This document shows, one piece after another, positions 24,774 to 33,405 of a stretch of DNA of 64,000 bases. A model generated the notes under the pieces. It saw only the letters and a list, made by a program, of their open reading frames with translations, was not told where the DNA came from and did not search any database. The DNA is from Nonomuraea glycinis. Lineage in GTDB: Bacteria; Actinomycetota; Actinomycetes; Streptosporangiales; Streptosporangiaceae. Each line of letters begins with the position of its first letter. The stretch's first letter is position 1. Made by a program: the position numbers and the translations under genes. The stretch spans positions 1 through 64,000 of the forward strand of contig NZ_BMNK01000023.1 of NCBI RefSeq assembly GCF_014646515.1. Reading direction: 5' to 3'.

Positions 24774-25801
24774 GCCGACCTCACTCGCGGGTCGAGGATG
24801 TGGTAAACCACGTCGGCCAGCGTGTTCATCAGGATCACCGACACCGCGATCAGCATGAACGTGCCCTGCATGAGGGTGAAGTCCGGCACTCTGATCGCCG
24901 CGTAGAACAGCTCGCCGAGTCCGGGCCAGCTGAAGACGGCCTCCACAGTGACCGCGCCGCCGACGACGAAGCCGATGCGCATGAAGACCAGCGTCACCGT
25001 GGGCAGCAGCGCGTTGGGCACGGCGTGGCGCTTGCGTACCTCGTCGTCACGCAGGCCCTTGGCGCGCGCGGTGGTGATGTAGTCCTGCCCCACCTCGTCC
25101 AGCAGCGACGAGCGCATCACCAGCAGGTATTGGGCGTAAAGCACGCCCACCATGGCGATGCAGGGCAGCACCATGTGGTGGGCCACGTCGAGGACGTAGC
25201 CGAAGCCGTCGGGGGCGTCCACATCCTGGATGCCCCGCGACGGGAACCACTGGAACCAGGAGCTGAACACCAGGAGCAGCAGCAGGCCGAGCCAGAACGT
25301 CGGCACCGACCAGAGGACCAGCGAGGTGCCGGTGGAGAACCGGTCGAACCTGCTCCCGTGCCGCCAGCCGGCCCGCATGCCCTGCCACAGGCCCAGGCTG
25401 ACCGCGATGACCAGGCTCGTCCCGGCGAGCAGCAGGGTCGCGCCGACCCGATCGCCGATGAGGTCGAGGACCGGCCGCTTGTACTCGTAGGAGGCGCCGA
25501 GGTCGAACCGGAGCGTCTGGCCGATGAAGTTCAGGAACTGGTCGAACAGCGGCAGGTCCAGGCCGAGCCGGTGCCGCTCCAGGTCGAGCTGCTCGGGCGT
25601 CATGTTGCGGCCCTGGGCCAGGTTGCGCACCGGATCGCCGGGCAGCAGCCGGAACAGGAAGAACGTCCCGACGATCACCATGCCGATGCTGAGCAGCGCC
25701 CCGCCGGCCTTCGACAGCGCGTAGCGCAGCGTGCCGAGCCGGGCAGGGCCCGCCGCCGCCTGGGCGGCGGCGGGCTCAGCCGTTTCGAGCGGTGCTGTCA
25801 T
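24770..25801 (-). CDS. oppB: Peptide/nickel-type ABC importer, permease B
   Basis: The 343-aa permease has the family's first helix followed by FLLPGDP-like FRLLPGDPVRNL and five more helices. The coupling motif is ARAKGLRDDEVRKRHAVPN. It starts with about 25 extra Ala/Pro-rich residues before the first helix. The start overlaps the stop of the binding-protein gene by ATGA, so all five cistrons appear translationally coupled. Confidence 0.93.
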   Translation of the reverse strand: MTAPLETAEPAAAQAAAGPARLGTLRYALSKAGGALLSIGMVIVGTFFLFRLLPGDPVRNLAQGRNMTPEQLDLERHRLGLDLPLFDQFLNFIGQTLRFDLGASYEYKRPVLDLIGDRVGATLLLAGTSLVIAVSLGLWQGMRAGWRHGSRFDRFSTGTSLVLWSVPTFWLGLLLLLVFSSWFQWFPSRGIQDVDAPDGFGYVLDVAHHMVLPCIAMVGVLYAQYLLVMRSSLLDEVGQDYITTARAKGLRDDEVRKRHAVPNALLPTVTLVFMRIGFVVGGAVTVEAVFSWPGLGELFYAAIRVPDFTLMQGTFMLIAVSVILMNTLADVVYHILDPRVRSA

Positions 25802-27606
25802 TCGCGGTCGTCCGCGACGCTCTTACGCCGCCTCATCAGGAAGAATCCGGCCAGGCCGAGGACCACCACGCCGCCGACCACGCCGGCGATGAGGCCGGTG
25901 TTGGAGCCGCCCTCGGCCGACGCGGACGCGGGCTGCTCCACGGCCTCCAGGGAGTAGAACGGCCAGAAGCTGCTGCCGCCGTAGAGGATGCCGTCGGCCT
26001 CCGGGATCGAGGTGATGGACTTGATCCGGTCCTTGCGGTAGCCCTCGAGGTCGTTCGGGTAGTAGATGGCGATCACCGGGGCGTCGGTGTAGAGCCTCTC
26101 CTGCATCTGCTTGATGAGCTCGGCGCGCTTGGGCCGGTCGAGCTCCTTGAGCTGCTCCTTGTAGAGCTTCTCGAAGGTGTCGTCGCAGTAGAAGGACTCG
26201 GTGCCGCCGCCCTCGCCTGCCGGGGTGGGCCTGCGGCTGCACAGGTGCGTCGCGAGGACCTCCTCCGGGTCGGGGTTGACCGACCAGCCGCTGATGGCGA
26301 TGTCGAACAGACCGGTGACGCCGGTCTCCTCGGAGAACTTGCTGGGTTCGACCTTCTTGGTGGTCAGCGTGATGCCGATCTCCTTGAAGAACCCGGCGAG
26401 GTACTCGCCCAGCTTGTCCTCGATGGGGGTGTCGGTGTGGATGCTGAAGCGGAACTCCAGCTTCTTGCCCCCGTCGGGCATCGTACGGACGCCGTCGGCG
26501 CCCTTCTTGTAGCCGGCGTCGTCAAGGATCTTGTTGGCCTTGGCCACGTCGTAGGTGACCTTGGTGTCGCCGCTCGCCTCCCAGAAGAAGTCGGTGTACA
26601 TCGGCGGCACGATCGAGCCGTCGGCCGGCTTGGCCAGGCCGTTCTGCACCTCGTCGACCAGCTTCTGCTTGTCGATGGCGTAGTGCAGCGCCTGGCGCAC
26701 CTTCTGGTCCTTCAGCGCCGGGTGGCCGTCGCCGACGGGCTTGTCGTCGGTGGTGGTGGCGCCGTGGTTGATCTGCAGGTAGGCGGCGCGGCGGCCCTGC
26801 TTGTTCCACTGGACGATGTTCGCGTCGCCCTGGAGCGCCTGGAAGTCCGGCGGGTTGAGCCGGCCGATCAGGTCGATCTCGCCGTTCTTCAGGCCGATGA
26901 TCGAGGCGGCCGGGTTGTCGTAGAAGACGACCTGCAGCTCGTCGATCTTGGGCGCGCCCCGCCAGTAGCCGGGGTTCGCCTTCAGCTTCACGAACTGGTC
27001 CTTCTGGTGCTCCACCGCGATGTACGGGCCGCTGGTCACGGCCGGGTACTCGTCACCGGTGAAGTCGGCCAGGTTGGTGACCTTCTCCCAGACATGCTTG
27101 GGCATGATCGGGATCGGGTTGTCCAGCATGGACGCCTGCGGGGCCTTGAGCTTGATGGTCAGCTCCTGGCCGCTGGCCGTGACGGTCTCGAAGTTCTCGA
27201 CGGCCGGGCCGTTCGCGGTCTTGGCCGCGTCGTCCGTCATGATCTTGTTGAACGTCCACGCGGCGTCCTCGGCCGTGACCGGCCGGCCGTCGGACCACTT
27301 GGTCTCGCGGATCTTGAACGTCCAGGTGAGCCCGTCGTCGGACGTGGTCCACGACTCGGCGAGGTCGGGACTGGGCTGGAGCGTCTTGGAGTCGGGGACC
27401 GTGAGGAAGCCGTACATCCAGCGGTGGATCGAGGTCGAGACCAGGCGGACGGCGAGGAACGGGTTCATCGAGTCGACGGCCTGGGTCGCCCCGACCCGGA
27501 CGATCTTCTTCCCCGCCGAGGGACTCTGCGCGAGGGCCAACTGCCCCTGACCTGCCACTAAAAGCGCGACGCCCAGCGCAGCCAGACGTACGAGCCATTT
27601 CCTCAT
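25798..27606 (-). CDS. oppA: Peptide-type ABC importer, solute-binding protein with C-terminal membrane anchor
   Basis: The 602-aa precursor has a Sec signal peptide (MRKWLVRLAALGVALLVAG...) without a lipobox cysteine. A family 5 solute-binding domain follows (W.FKIRETKWSDGRPVTAEDA is the hallmark region). It ends with a helix, GLIAGVVGGVVVLGLAGFFL, and a basic tail RRRK, so it is probably tethered at the C-terminus rather than by lipid. It is the first gene of the operon; GTGAGG precedes the ATG. The ligand is probably a peptide but is not shown by the sequence. Confidence 0.9.
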   Translation of the reverse strand: MRKWLVRLAALGVALLVAGQGQLALAQSPSAGKKIVRVGATQAVDSMNPFLAVRLVSTSIHRWMYGFLTVPDSKTLQPSPDLAESWTTSDDGLTWTFKIRETKWSDGRPVTAEDAAWTFNKIMTDDAAKTANGPAVENFETVTASGQELTIKLKAPQASMLDNPIPIMPKHVWEKVTNLADFTGDEYPAVTSGPYIAVEHQKDQFVKLKANPGYWRGAPKIDELQVVFYDNPAASIIGLKNGEIDLIGRLNPPDFQALQGDANIVQWNKQGRRAAYLQINHGATTTDDKPVGDGHPALKDQKVRQALHYAIDKQKLVDEVQNGLAKPADGSIVPPMYTDFFWEASGDTKVTYDVAKANKILDDAGYKKGADGVRTMPDGGKKLEFRFSIHTDTPIEDKLGEYLAGFFKEIGITLTTKKVEPSKFSEETGVTGLFDIAISGWSVNPDPEEVLATHLCSRRPTPAGEGGGTESFYCDDTFEKLYKEQLKELDRPKRAELIKQMQERLYTDAPVIAIYYPNDLEGYRKDRIKSITSIPEADGILYGGSSFWPFYSLEAVEQPASASAEGGSNTGLIAGVVGGVVVLGLAGFFLMRRRKSVADDRE

Positions 27607-27722
27607 GATGCCTCACTTCAGGCGGGGGTATCTGTGTAGAGCACGGCACACCATAGGAACACCGCATGTCAACGAGTGACGGAGAATTGTTTCATCTTCG
27701 TATCTTTGTGCGGTGTAAATTT

Positions 27723-29351
27723 TCAGCGGCTCTCGTACACCTTGCCCTGATCCACCCGGAGCCGGCGGTCCACCCGCACCGCGTCGAGCATCCGGCGGTC
27801 GTGCGTGACGAGCAGCAAGGTGCCCGGATAGTTCGCCAGCGCCGACTCCAACTGCTCGATGGCGGGCAGGTCCAGATGGTTCGTCGGCTCGTCGAGCACC
27901 AGCAGATTGACGCCCCTGGCCTGCAGCAACGCCAGCGCGGCCCGGGTGCGCTCGCCGGGCGAGAGGGTGGCGGCCGAGCGCAGCACGTGCGCGGCCTTAA
28001 GGCCGAACTTGGCCAGCAGCGTCCGCGCCTCGGCCGGCGGCAGGTCGGGCACGTGCGGGGCGAACGCGTCGAGCAGCCCCTCCTCGCCCTCGAACAGCCG
28101 GCGGGCCTGGTCCACCTCACCCACCACCACGCCGGGGCCGAGCGCGGCGTGGCCCTCGTCGAGCGGCGTGCGCCCCAGCAGGGCGGCCAGCAGCGTCGTC
28201 TTGCCCGAGCCGTTTGCCCCGGTGATCGCCACCCGCTCCGCCCAGCCGATCTCCAGGTCGACCGGGCCGAGCGTGAACGAGCCCCGCCTGACCACCGCGC
28301 CGCGCGCCGTGGCCGTCACCGCGCCGGATCGGGGCGCGGCGGCGATCTCCATCCGCAGCTCCCACTCCTTGCGCGGCTCCTCGACCGTCTCCAGCCGCTC
28401 GATCATCTTCTCCGTCTGACGGGCCTTGGCCGCCTGCTTCTCCGTGGTCTCTACGCGGGCGTTGCGGCCGATCTTGTCGTTGTCGGGGGCCTTGCGCCGG
28501 GCGTTCTTGACACCCTTCTCCATCCACGCCCGCTGGGTCCTGGCCCGGGTCTCCAACTGGGCGCGGGTGCCGGCGTACTCTTCGTACTGCTCCCTGGCAT
28601 GCCTCCTGGCCACCTCCCGCTCGTCCAGGTAGGCCTGGTAGCCGCCGCCGTACAGACTGATCTGCTGCTGCGCCAGGTCCAGCTCCAGCACCTTGGTGAC
28701 GGTCCTGGCCAGGAACTCCCGGTCGTGGCTGACCAGCACGGTGCCGGCCCGCAGGCCCTTGACGAAGCCCTCCAGCCGCTCCAGCCCGTCGAGGTCCAGG
28801 TCGTTGGTGGGCTCGTCGAGCAGGAACAGGTCATAGCGGCTGAGCAGCAGCGAGGCCAGCCCGGCCCGCGCGGCCTGGCCGCCGGACAGCGAGGTCATCG
28901 GCTGCTCCAGGCTGACCGACAGCCCGATCGCGGCCGCCCGCTCCTCCAGGTCCGCGCCGCCCAGCGACAGCCATCGCTCCAGCGCCACGCTGTAGACGTC
29001 GTCGGCCCCCGGCGCCTCCTCGACCAGCCCCTGCGTGGCGGCGTCGAGGTCGAGCTGTGCCTGCGCCACGCCGGTGCGCCGGGCCAGGAACTCCGCCACC
29101 GTCTCACCCGGCCTGCGGTCGGGCTCCTGCGGCAGGTGGCCGACGGTGGCCGTGGGCGGGCTGAGCTGGATCGAGCCGTGCTCGGGCCGGTCGAGGCCGG
29201 CCAGCAGGCGCAGCAGCGTGGACTTGCCCGCGCCGTTGGCTCCGACGAGCCCGATGACGTCGCCGGGGCTCACCACCAGATCCAGTCCGGAGAACAGCAC
29301 CCGCTCCCCGTGCCCGGCCGCGAGGTCCCGTACCACCATGGTCGCGCTCAT
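27723..29351 (-). CDS. ABC-F family ATPase (ribosome-associated, antibiotic resistance/translation type)
   Basis: The 542-aa protein has two ABC domains and no membrane segment. The first has GLVGANGAGKST, LSGGQAARAGL and LFLLDEPTNDLDL. The second has AITGANGSGKTT, LSPGERTRAAL and LLVLDEPTNHLDL. They are joined by a charged helical linker of about 80 residues, the ribosome-reaching P-site interaction motif. ABC-F proteins act on the ribosome, either relieving stalls or protecting from antibiotics; which applies here is not decided. The start ATG 29351 lies 28 bp from the divergent DUF2809 gene, which suggests very short or leaderless transcripts. Confidence 0.92.
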   Translation of the reverse strand: MSATMVVRDLAAGHGERVLFSGLDLVVSPGDVIGLVGANGAGKSTLLRLLAGLDRPEHGSIQLSPPTATVGHLPQEPDRRPGETVAEFLARRTGVAQAQLDLDAATQGLVEEAPGADDVYSVALERWLSLGGADLEERAAAIGLSVSLEQPMTSLSGGQAARAGLASLLLSRYDLFLLDEPTNDLDLDGLERLEGFVKGLRAGTVLVSHDREFLARTVTKVLELDLAQQQISLYGGGYQAYLDEREVARRHAREQYEEYAGTRAQLETRARTQRAWMEKGVKNARRKAPDNDKIGRNARVETTEKQAAKARQTEKMIERLETVEEPRKEWELRMEIAAAPRSGAVTATARGAVVRRGSFTLGPVDLEIGWAERVAITGANGSGKTTLLAALLGRTPLDEGHAALGPGVVVGEVDQARRLFEGEEGLLDAFAPHVPDLPPAEARTLLAKFGLKAAHVLRSAATLSPGERTRAALALLQARGVNLLVLDEPTNHLDLPAIEQLESALANYPGTLLLVTHDRRMLDAVRVDRRLRVDQGKVYESR

Positions 29352-29379
29352 GTTCGCCGATGCTACTAGGGTGAGCGAG

Positions 29380-29730
29380 ATGTCCCGTTTGCCTGTTGCG
29401 CTGGCCGCCGTCCTCACCATCGCGGCCGGTCTCGGGATCCGGCTGCTCTGGGACGGCCCGTTCGCGAAGTACGCCGGCGACGCGCTCTACACGGTCCTGA
29501 TCTACCTGCTGCTCGTGCTGGCCTGGCCGGCGATCCGCCCCTGGGTGGCGGCGCTGACCTCGGCCGGGCTGAGCTGGGCGATCGAGTTCGCCCAGCTCGG
29601 CGACATCCCCGCCGTCCTGCGCCCGCTGCTGGGCAGCACGTTCAACCCGCCCGACCTCTTCTGGTACGCCGTCGGCGCCGCCGCCTCGTGGGTCGCGCAC
29701 ACGATCTGGCAGGCCCGATCCCGCCGGTAG
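29380..29730 (+). CDS. DUF2809-family small membrane protein
   Basis: The 116-aa protein has three or four hydrophobic helices (LAAVLTIAAGLGIRLLW, LYTVLIYLLLVLAWPAIRP, GLSWAIEFAQL, LFWYAVGAAASWVAHTIW). It matches the DUF2809 pattern with F.KY.GDALY and E..QL. No function is known. AGGGTGAG precedes the ATG. It is 9 bp upstream of the next membrane-protein gene, probably one operon. Confidence 0.75.
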   Translation: MSRLPVALAAVLTIAAGLGIRLLWDGPFAKYAGDALYTVLIYLLLVLAWPAIRPWVAALTSAGLSWAIEFAQLGDIPAVLRPLLGSTFNPPDLFWYAVGAAASWVAHTIWQARSRR

Positions 29731-29739
29731 GGTGCTCGC

Positions 29740-30351
29740 ATGCGCGAGCTGTGGAGGGCCGGATCGGTGCTGGCCGCCCTCACGGGCGTCACCTGCCTGA
29801 TGGTGTCCATCCGCCATCCGTGGGCGTACTTCACCGTGCAGAGCAACATGGCCGCGGCGCTCTATTTCTCCTGGCGGCTGCTCGGGTGGCGGGACTCCGG
29901 GAGCCTCAAGGGCGCGGTCACGGTCGCCCTGCTCCTGACCGGGGTCACCCACGTCGTCTCCAAGGGCGGCGAGAACCCGCTGGCGCTGCTCGGCGGCTCC
30001 CCCGCCCAGCTCGGCAACCTGCTGCTGCACTACGTGACCCCGGTGATGGCGCTGGCCGACTGGGTCACCTGTGACCGCGAACACCGCGCCCCTTGGGCAG
30101 CCCCGCTGGCCTGGATCGCCTTCCCGCTCGCGTACGGGATCTTCGTTCTGCTCCGCGCCCCCTTCCTGCCGGAGGGCATGCCCAGACGGTACGTCTATCC
30201 GTACCTGAACGTGGACAGGATCGGCTGGGACGGCTTCGCGCTGATGGGCGGGGCGCTGCTGGTGACGTGCGCGGTGCTGGGCTATTTTCTGCTCGGGCTG
30301 CACCGGCTGGCAGGGGCGTACAGATCGGCACCTGGCGAAACTCGTCCGTAA
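29740..30351 (+). CDS. Pr6Pr-family membrane protein
   Basis: The 203-aa protein has six hydrophobic segments. It carries FTVQSNMAAALYF and LLHYVTPVMALADWV, which are typical of the Pr6Pr (FAR-17a/AIG1-like) family, and YPYLNVDRIGWDGF near the C-terminus. The biochemical role is unknown in bacteria. It follows the DUF2809 gene by 9 bp. Confidence 0.8.
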   Translation: MRELWRAGSVLAALTGVTCLMVSIRHPWAYFTVQSNMAAALYFSWRLLGWRDSGSLKGAVTVALLLTGVTHVVSKGGENPLALLGGSPAQLGNLLLHYVTPVMALADWVTCDREHRAPWAAPLAWIAFPLAYGIFVLLRAPFLPEGMPRRYVYPYLNVDRIGWDGFALMGGALLVTCAVLGYFLLGLHRLAGAYRSAPGETRP

Positions 30352-30373
30352 CTCCTTGCTCGCGCGGACGAAA

Positions 30374-30391
30374 TGGTCTAGATGTAGACCA
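30374..30391. promoter_or_regulatory. Palindromic operator candidate before the permease gene
   Basis: TGGTCTA-GATG-TAGACCA is a perfect 7-bp inverted repeat with a 4-nt centre, 36 bp before the permease start. The half-sites look like those of HutC-type GntR regulators (DasR sites read TGGTCTAGACCA), but the spacing is 4 nt larger. Another GntR-type factor is therefore more likely. No GntR gene is adjacent. Confidence 0.5.
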
Positions 30392-30427
30392 AAGAGCGTC
30401 CTCCACGCCCCCCAGGGAGTACGTCGT

Positions 30428-31951
30428 ATGAGCACAACTGAAGAGGATTCCAGGCGGCTCGCCGAGCTCGGCTACAAGCAGGAATTAGCCAGGACCTGGA
30501 GCGGTTTCTCCAACTTCGCGATCTCCTTCTCCATCATCTCGATCCTCGCCGGCTGCTTCACCACCTTCGGACAGGCCTGGAACAACGGCGGCCCCATCGC
30601 CATCTCCTGGGGCTGGCCGCTGATCTCGGCGTTCATCCTGATCATCGGTTTCTGCATGTCGGAGCTGGTCTCCGCCTACCCGACCGCCGGCGGCATCTAC
30701 TGGTGGGCCGCCAAGATGGGCAAGCCGATCCACGGCTGGTTCACCGGCTGGCTCAACCTCATCGGCCTCATCGCGGTCACCGCCTCCGTCGACTACGGCT
30801 GCGCGACCTTCCTCAACATCACCCTGTCCCGGCTGACCAGCGGGGCCTGGGAAGGCACGCTCTCCCAGGCGTTCCTGCTGTTCGTCATCGTGCTCGTCCT
30901 GCACGCGCTGATCAACATCTTCAGCCACCGGCTCATCTCACTGCTGCAGAACGTCTCGGTCTGGTGGCACGTGGCCGGTGCGGCGGTCATCGTCGGCATC
31001 CTGATCTTCGCCCCCACCGAGCACCAGTCGCTCGGCTTCGTCTTCACCGAGACCATCAACAACTCCGGCTTCGGCAACGGCGACGGCGGCCTGCCCTTCT
31101 GGCTGTACGTGCTGCCGCTCGGCTTCCTGCTCACCCAGTACACGATCACCGGCTTCGACGCCTGCGCGCACGTGTCGGAGGAGACCCAGGGCGCGTCCAC
31201 GGCCGCCGCCCGGGGCCTGTGGCAGTCGATCTTCTACTCGGCGATCGGCGGCTGGATCCTGCTGCTGGCGTTCCTGTTCGCGGCCACCAACGTCGAGGAG
31301 ATCAACAACCAGGGCGGCTTCGTCGGCGCCATCTTCACCACGGCGCTCTCCTCGCCGCTGGCCACCGCCATCTTCGCCATCTCCACGATCGGCCAGTTCT
31401 TCTGCGGCATGAGCTGCGTGACCTCCATGTCCCGGATGACGTACGCCTTCTCCCGCGACGGCGCGGTGCCCGGCTGGCGGCTGTGGTCCAAGGTGGACCG
31501 CAACCGCACCCCGGTCAACGCCATCCTCGCGGGCTGCGCGGTGGCCGCCCTGATCACCCTGCCCGCCCTCTACGCTCCCCCCGGCCTGGCCACCCCGATC
31601 GCCTTCTACGCCGTCGTCTCCATCGCGGTCATCGGCCTCTACCTGGCCTTCCTGATCCCCATCTGGCTCCGGCTACGGATGGGCGACCGCTTCGAGCCCG
31701 GCCCCTGGACGCTCGGCCCTCGCTACAAGGTGCTGGGCTGGATCGCCTGCATCGAGATCGCCATCGTCTGCGTCTACTTCGTCATGCCGTTCTCCCCCGC
31801 CGGCGTCCCCGGCAACGAGGACTTCGACTGGACCTTCGTCAACTACGCGCCGATCGCGGTCGGCGTCGTGCTCATCGGCATCACCCTGTGGTGGGTCCTG
31901 TCGGCCAGACACTGGTTCACCGGCCCCCGCCGCACCGTCGACGACGACTGA
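30428..31951 (+). CDS. APC-superfamily amino acid permease (GABA/choline ACT-like)
   Basis: The 507-aa protein has 12 hydrophobic helices. It starts with ELARTWSGFSNFAISFSIIS, has AYPTAGGIYWWAAKMG in helix 2-3 and FDACAHVSEET in the helix 6-7 loop. These are hallmarks of the amino acid/choline transporter family (GABA-permease-like). The substrate is probably an amino acid or amine. AGGGAG lies 10 nt before the ATG. The gene is framed by a palindromic operator candidate upstream and a hairpin terminator downstream. Confidence 0.9.
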   Translation: MSTTEEDSRRLAELGYKQELARTWSGFSNFAISFSIISILAGCFTTFGQAWNNGGPIAISWGWPLISAFILIIGFCMSELVSAYPTAGGIYWWAAKMGKPIHGWFTGWLNLIGLIAVTASVDYGCATFLNITLSRLTSGAWEGTLSQAFLLFVIVLVLHALINIFSHRLISLLQNVSVWWHVAGAAVIVGILIFAPTEHQSLGFVFTETINNSGFGNGDGGLPFWLYVLPLGFLLTQYTITGFDACAHVSEETQGASTAAARGLWQSIFYSAIGGWILLLAFLFAATNVEEINNQGGFVGAIFTTALSSPLATAIFAISTIGQFFCGMSCVTSMSRMTYAFSRDGAVPGWRLWSKVDRNRTPVNAILAGCAVAALITLPALYAPPGLATPIAFYAVVSIAVIGLYLAFLIPIWLRLRMGDRFEPGPWTLGPRYKVLGWIACIEIAIVCVYFVMPFSPAGVPGNEDFDWTFVNYAPIAVGVVLIGITLWWVLSARHWFTGPRRTVDDD

Positions 31952-31960
31952 CAGCCATCG

Positions 31961-31989
31961 GCGGGTACGGCTCCCCTGGCCGTACCCGC
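31961..31989. terminator. Bidirectional hairpin between permease and lipB
   Basis: A 10-bp perfect stem pairs 31961-31970 (GCGGGTACGG) with 31980-31989 (CCGTACCCGC) across a 9-nt loop, between two convergent genes. There is no T run on either side. Confidence 0.7.
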
Positions 31990-31994
31990 TCAGG

Positions 31995-32630
31995 TCAGGA
32001 CGCCTCGAAGGAGGCTGCGACGGCGGTGCGGACCTCGTCCATCGAGGTGGTGCCCAGCTCGCGCTGGAGTGAGGTCATGTCCACGTCCGGCATGCCGCAG
32101 GCGACCGCCCAGTGCCAGGGCTCCAGCTCGCCGTCGACGTTGAGGGCGAAGCCGTGGCTGGTGACGCCGCGGCTCTGCCGCATGCCGATGGAGATGATCT
32201 TGCGGCCGGTCCCGGTCGTCCAGACGCCGGTGAGCAGTTCGGAGCCCGGCGGGGTGTCGCGGCGCTCGGCGGGCAGGCCGAGCTTGCCGAGCGCGGCCAC
32301 CAGCCGGAGCTCCACCTCACGGACGTAGTCGACGATGCCCTGGTCCTCGCCCAGTTTGACGATGAGGTAGCCGACGAGCTGGCCGGGGCCGTGGTAGGTG
32401 AGCTGGCCACCACGGCCGGTCTCGATCACCGGGATGCCGCGCGACGGATCGGGCAGGTGCTCCATCGGCGTGCGGCGGCCCACCGTGTAGACCGACGGAT
32501 GGCTGAGCAGCCAGAGCGTGTCCGGCCGCTCGTCGCGCTGGCGCTCGCCGACGAGGTCGGCCATGCGCTCCATCGCCTTGTCGTAGTCGACGAGCTCGTC
32601 CTGGATGAGTGTCAGCGGCCTTGCCCTCAT
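31995..32630 (-). CDS. lipB: Lipoyl(octanoyl) transferase
   Basis: The 211-aa protein shows the LipB signature RGGQLTYHGPGQLVGY (73-88) and SHGFALNV (158-165). The catalytic pair is Lys 144 (GRKIISIG) and Cys 178 (ACGMPD). It moves octanoyl from acyl carrier protein to lipoyl domains of 2-oxoacid dehydrogenases; lipA would then add sulfur. lipA, often next door in actinobacteria, is not adjacent here. GTG/ATG choice: the ATG at 32630 gives the usual length. Confidence 0.95.
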   Translation of the reverse strand: MRARPLTLIQDELVDYDKAMERMADLVGERQRDERPDTLWLLSHPSVYTVGRRTPMEHLPDPSRGIPVIETGRGGQLTYHGPGQLVGYLIVKLGEDQGIVDYVREVELRLVAALGKLGLPAERRDTPPGSELLTGVWTTGTGRKIISIGMRQSRGVTSHGFALNVDGELEPWHWAVACGMPDVDMTSLQRELGTTSMDEVRTAVAASFEAS

Positions 32631-32649
32631 GACTAAGAGGATAAACCGC

Positions 32650-32832
32650 TCAGTATTTCTGCGGCTCCTCGGGGACGAGGATCCACATGACGGCGTACAC
32701 GACCCACATCGGACCGGGGAAGAGCGAGAGGATCAGCCAGAGGATGCGGACGAGGGTCGGCGGCATGCCCGTCTTGTCGGCGATCCCGCCGCAGACGCCG
32801 GCGAGCATCCTGTGCTTCCGTGAGCGGTACAT
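32650..32832 (-). CDS. PspC-domain small membrane protein
   Basis: The 60-aa protein is a minimal PspC domain: a basic start (MYRSRKHRMLAGVCGGIADK), TPTLVRI-like PPTLVRILWLILSLF, and the helix WVVYAVMWILVPEEP. PspC proteins belong to membrane-stress responses. This short, single-domain form is widespread in actinobacteria as a stand-alone gene. GGAGGAAACG lies before the ATG. It is 19 bp upstream of lipB and might be cotranscribed with it. Confidence 0.87.
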   Translation of the reverse strand: MYRSRKHRMLAGVCGGIADKTGMPPTLVRILWLILSLFPGPMWVVYAVMWILVPEEPQKY

Positions 32833-32898
32833 ATCGTTTCCTCCGTGTGGTTGCTGCCTTCTACCTGTCCAACGGACGACCTCACAGCCGGTATCCCG

Positions 32899-33405
32899 CT
32901 AGAAGCCCTGAGAAAACCCTGTAAGGGTCAGCCACTCACTCGCCCGCGCCAGATGTTCGCTGGTCAGCCCCCGTGCGGCCGGTACGTGAACGAGCAGGAA
33001 GTCCGTCAAACCCTGATGGGCCCTGAGATAGTCATCGTCCTCTTGGTAGACCTGGTCGTCGAACCACACGAACGGCCTGCGGCCCACGTGGTCGGCCACA
33101 TAGCGGGTCTTGAACATCTCGCCGTGCTCGCTGCCCCGGTCCCGCCCCAGGGCGACCACCGGCAGGCTCGGCAGGCCGAGCCGGGGCGCGATCCACTCGT
33201 TGGCGTGCTCCTCCCAGGTGGTCGCCCAGACCAGCTCGGCCCCGGTGCGCAGGGCGAGCTCCATCAGCCGGGGCCCGTGCCGGGGGTTGAGGTGCACGGT
33301 GTAGGCGTGGCCGTCCACGGTGCACTGGTAGCGCCTGAAGTCCGGGGTGGGGTGGCCAGTGGGGTTGAGCACCCCGTCGACGTCCAGTAGCACCAGGGGT
33401 TTCAC
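32899..33405 (-). CDS. HAD-like hydrolase domain protein
   Basis: The 168-aa protein begins VKPLVLLDVDGVLNP, a HAD motif I (DxDGV). Motif II is at LVWATTWEEHAN, and FVWFDDQVYQED supplies the acidic motif IV. Proteins of this type ('HAD domain in Swiss Army Knife RNA repair proteins'-like) are small and of unknown substrate. The start GTG at 33405 overlaps the TGA of the AraC-type gene upstream (GTGA), so the two are coupled. Confidence 0.75.
   Translation of the reverse strand: MKPLVLLDVDGVLNPTGHPTPDFRRYQCTVDGHAYTVHLNPRHGPRLMELALRTGAELVWATTWEEHANEWIAPRLGLPSLPVVALGRDRGSEHGEMFKTRYVADHVGRRPFVWFDDQVYQEDDDYLRAHQGLTDFLLVHVPAARGLTSEHLARASEWLTLTGFSQGF

Noticed and set aside
27666..29369. 567-residue plus-strand frame opposite the ABC-F gene
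   Set aside because: It is antisense to a protein with both Walker and signature motif sets.
30374..30391. A canonical DasR (dre) site
   Set aside because: The half-sites fit, but the centre is 4 bp longer than in TGGTCTAGACCA, so I list it only as a GntR-type candidate.
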